From NCBI GenBank assembly GCA_003327425.1, contig QOQW01000017.1, forward strand, positions 83,102 to 147,101: DNA of 64,000 nt, in the 5' to 3' direction. Source of the DNA: Candidatus Ozemibacter sibiricus. Its GTDB lineage: Bacteria; Muiribacteriota; Ozemobacteria; Ozemobacterales; Ozemobacteraceae. The notes below the pieces were generated by a model that saw only the letters and a list, made by a program, of their open reading frames with translations, searched no databases and had not been told where the DNA came from. This document shows positions 61,959-64,000 of the stretch, piece after piece. A program made the position numbers and the translations under genes. Position 1 is the stretch's first letter, and every line of letters begins with the position of its first letter.

Positions 61959-63899
61959 TTATGCGGTGACGGCCCCCTCCGCAGCGGCCTCAGCCTTCGG
62001 GGTGGCAGTCGGCCCCGTCATCAAGGATACCACGACGAGGGCCAGGAAGCTCAGCGGAATCGAGAACAGACCAGGATTGGAGAAAGGAATCGGTGCCATC
62101 TTGGGATCAAGGCCGTAGAGCTCATACATGGTAGGCGATACGGCGATGATGCCGACGGAGGTAATGATCCCCGTTAGAATGGAAGCCACGATGCCGCTCG
62201 CCGTCGTCTTTTCCCAGAACAGCAGCATGATGACCGACGGCAGGTTGGCCGAGGCTGCTACCGCGAAGGCCAGCCCTACCAGGAAGCTGACGTTGACCCC
62301 CTGGAAGACGATGCCCAGCACCATCGCAATGAGGCCAATGACGAAGGCCGAGACCTTCCCGGCCCAGACTTTCCTCTTCTCGTCCATTTTCATGTCCAGG
62401 AAGCGGTCCATCAGGTCGTGAGCTACCGCCCCCGAGCCAGCTACGATCAGGCCGCTGACCGTGCCGAGCACCGTGGCGAAGGCGATCGCGCTGATCATCG
62501 AGAACAGGAAGGTGCCGAACGATCTAGCCAGCAGCGGGGCCGACATGTTGTTGTCAGCCGGATTGACCACGGCATTCCCCATGGCGCCGAGCCCCATGTA
62601 CAGCGTCAGCACGTAGAAGAACCCGATCGAGGCGATAGCAACGATGGTCGATTTGCGGGCGCAGGCCGGGCTCGGCACCGTGTAGTAGCGGATCAGGATG
62701 TGGGGCAGCGCGGAGGTTCCCAAGAACAGCGCCAACATCAATGAGACGAAATCGATCTTCTCGGTCAGGGAGCCTTCGACCTTGAATTTGACACCCGGGC
62801 GCATGAGCCGGTTCCCCGGGGCGATGGAGCCATAGTAGACCTTGACGGCTTCGTCGCCATCCTTGAAGCGGGCCTCTTTGAAGATGCACATCTTGGTTGC
62901 GGGATCGGCGAAGATGTTCATCATCTCGAACGGCCCGACCGGACCGGTTTTCGCCTCCTCGCCCGTCTTGCCACGAATGGCGACGAGGTGGCCAGCCTGC
63001 CGCAGCTTGTTCTCGGCCGAAGCAGGGGCCCCGTTGATCAGTTTGGTGCCATCAGGACGGGTGACCTCGGATTGGCATTCATGCAGCACGCTGTTGCCCG
63101 CCGCATCTTGGTCGAGCTTGTAGTAGAGCGTCTTGCCATCGCGGGTCAGTTTGACGAAGGTGTTGGCCCCAGCCGTTATCTGCCCGGCGAAGGTATAGGC
63201 AGGATCATGGACGGTAATAGCGTCGCTCGCCACCGTACAAGCCACGGTCTGATACTGATAGAAAGGGACTTTGCCATCCTGATCAGGGGTGGTCGAGAAT
63301 CCTCGCTGGCATACCATATAACTGAGAACAAGGGAGAAAATCACCAGCAGCGCCCCCTTCAGAAACTGAACGTAGGTCGTCGAAGTCATACCCGCGGTCG
63401 CCACGATGGTGATGACGATCGCCCCCACCAGGATGACGCCGGCCGCGTGCGGCAAGCCCAGCAGCGGCGTGACCAGCACGCCCGCCCCGACCATCTGCGG
63501 GATGAGATAGAAAAGCGACACGATCAGGGTGCTGATCGCCGCCGCCAACTGGATACCTTTGGAGTTGAACCGGGCATCGAGGGCATCGGTGAAGGTGTAT
63601 TTGCCGAGGCGCTTCATCGGCTCGGCGACGACGAAGAGAGCGACGATCCAGCCGGCCAGATACCCGATCGAATAGAGGAACCCATCATAGCCAGCCGTGG
63701 CGATCATGCCGCAGATGCCGAGGAAAGAGGCCGCGGAGAGGTAGTCGCCAGCGAAGGCAATCCCGTTGACGCTCCAGTGGATGGTGCCTCCGGCGGCGAA
63801 ATAGCCAGCAGCCGACTTGGTTTGCCGGGCGAAATAGAACGACAGGCCCAGGACCAGCCCAACGAAAAAGACGAAAAGAACGACCGACATCATGTCCAT
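61959..63899 (-). CDS. ActP-like sodium:acetate-type symporter with large loop insertion
   Basis: 646 residues from ATG 63899. SSS family of the ActP/VC_2705 type: FARQTKSAAGYFAAGG, NGIAFAGDYLSAASFLGICG, GMTSTTYVQFLKGALLVIFS, LGTSALPHILIRYYTVPSPA and VLGTVSGLIVAGSGAVAHDL. Between the sixth and seventh helices there is a soluble segment of roughly 180 residues (about 205-385, with YQTVACTVASDAITVHDPAY and CIFKEARFKDGDEAVKVYYG) that is considerably longer than the loop I expect in ActP and contains several Cys. It follows a small DUF4212/DUF485-type subunit gene by two bases. Likely substrate: acetate or another short monocarboxylate. Confidence 0.9.
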   Translation of the reverse strand: MDMMSVVLFVFFVGLVLGLSFYFARQTKSAAGYFAAGGTIHWSVNGIAFAGDYLSAASFLGICGMIATAGYDGFLYSIGYLAGWIVALFVVAEPMKRLGKYTFTDALDARFNSKGIQLAAAISTLIVSLFYLIPQMVGAGVLVTPLLGLPHAAGVILVGAIVITIVATAGMTSTTYVQFLKGALLVIFSLVLSYMVCQRGFSTTPDQDGKVPFYQYQTVACTVASDAITVHDPAYTFAGQITAGANTFVKLTRDGKTLYYKLDQDAAGNSVLHECQSEVTRPDGTKLINGAPASAENKLRQAGHLVAIRGKTGEEAKTGPVGPFEMMNIFADPATKMCIFKEARFKDGDEAVKVYYGSIAPGNRLMRPGVKFKVEGSLTEKIDFVSLMLALFLGTSALPHILIRYYTVPSPACARKSTIVAIASIGFFYVLTLYMGLGAMGNAVVNPADNNMSAPLLARSFGTFLFSMISAIAFATVLGTVSGLIVAGSGAVAHDLMDRFLDMKMDEKRKVWAGKVSAFVIGLIAMVLGIVFQGVNVSFLVGLAFAVAASANLPSVIMLLFWEKTTASGIVASILTGIITSVGIIAVSPTMYELYGLDPKMAPIPFSNPGLFSIPLSFLALVVVSLMTGPTATPKAEAAAEGAVTA

Positions 63900-63901
63900 G
63901 T

Positions 63902-64000
63902 TCAATTCTTCCCCCCCTCGGAATCTGCCACGTGCAGTTCAGCTTCTTTGGCCGTGGCCAGATGATTGTAGATCAGGGCCAGGAAGAGGGCGAAGACGAT
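63902..64000 (-). CDS. small symporter subunit (DUF4212/DUF485-like), partial at window edge
   Basis: Only the last 32 codons and the TGA stop (63904-63902) are inside the window. They read IVFALFLALIYNHLATAKEA then a polar tail, the end of a short membrane protein. Its location two bases before an ActP-like symporter gene matches the small partner protein usually encoded there. N-terminus lies beyond 64000. Confidence 0.65.
   Translation of the reverse strand: MVFALFLALIYNHLATAKEAELHVADSEGGKN

Overview
The window is about 65-70% GC over most of its length, densely packed with genes and bacterial. A two-membrane (diderm) organism is suggested by an SLH-domain porin-like protein, PorV-like and porin-like beta-barrel proteins ending in aromatic residues, lipoproteins, and an Lgt that would lipidate them. 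Several protein types are unusually abundant: HEAT, ankyrin and TPR repeat proteins, and prepilin-like proteins. The mixture points to a deep-branching, poorly cultured diderm phylum (Riflebacteria/Ozemobacteria-like is my best guess, from general impression only). There are no rRNA genes, CRISPR arrays, phage genes or transposases.

Layout. 1-2861 (minus): a lower-GC minor pilin/pseudopilin operon whose first gene is split by an in-frame TAA. 3080-3480: a gene-free, lower-GC, strongly structured block, probably a non-coding RNA. 3748-5241: a secreted Cys/His/Tyr-rich protein, a YkgJ-type Cys-cluster protein and an unknown. 5514-13660 (plus): six envelope genes (SLH porin, lipoprotein, DOMON-like protein, PorV-like barrel, two exported unknowns) ending in a terminator. 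13922-18027: a fluoride riboswitch and a HAD phosphatase, then a dynamin-like GTPase and a MutS-like ATPase. 18312-23934: YitT-like membrane protein, acyl-CoA:acetate-type CoA transferase (minus), lgt, class II photolyase. 23997-28621 (minus): tail-anchored protein, sodium:solute symporter, esterase plus ATP-grasp pair. 28861-34107 (plus): HEAT protein, ankyrin protein and ABC exporter in one overlapping operon. 34200-45313 (minus): subtilase, second pilin triplet, LysM/SGNH hydrolase, TPR protein, HEAT protein, small HTH protein, with a free-standing 28-residue membrane microprotein unit on the plus strand at 43415-43613.

45588-54843 (plus) is the translation core: an exported coiled-coil protein, cysS-mrnC-rlmB, tRNA-Thr/Tyr/Thr, tuf, rpmG, tRNA-Trp, secE, nusG, rplKAJL. 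It combines the cysS-mrnC-rlmB-rpmG order known from Bacillus with the tRNA-tuf-secE order known from E. coli, but lacks rpoBC after rplL. 55102-64000 holds a porin-like protein and, on the minus strand, an acetate-type symporter operon with a Cache-PAS-CBS-DUF294 sensor, a metallophosphoesterase and an LtaS-like sulfatase.

Regulatory signals: a fluoride riboswitch; a shared TTTTGC-N3-GCAAAA operator on two near-identical sigma70-type promoters (CoA transferase and symporter, suggesting a short-chain fatty acid regulon); near-leaderless promoters before three genes; an L10 leader; and the structured RNA at 3080-3480, which I tentatively compare with HEARO/omega RNAs.
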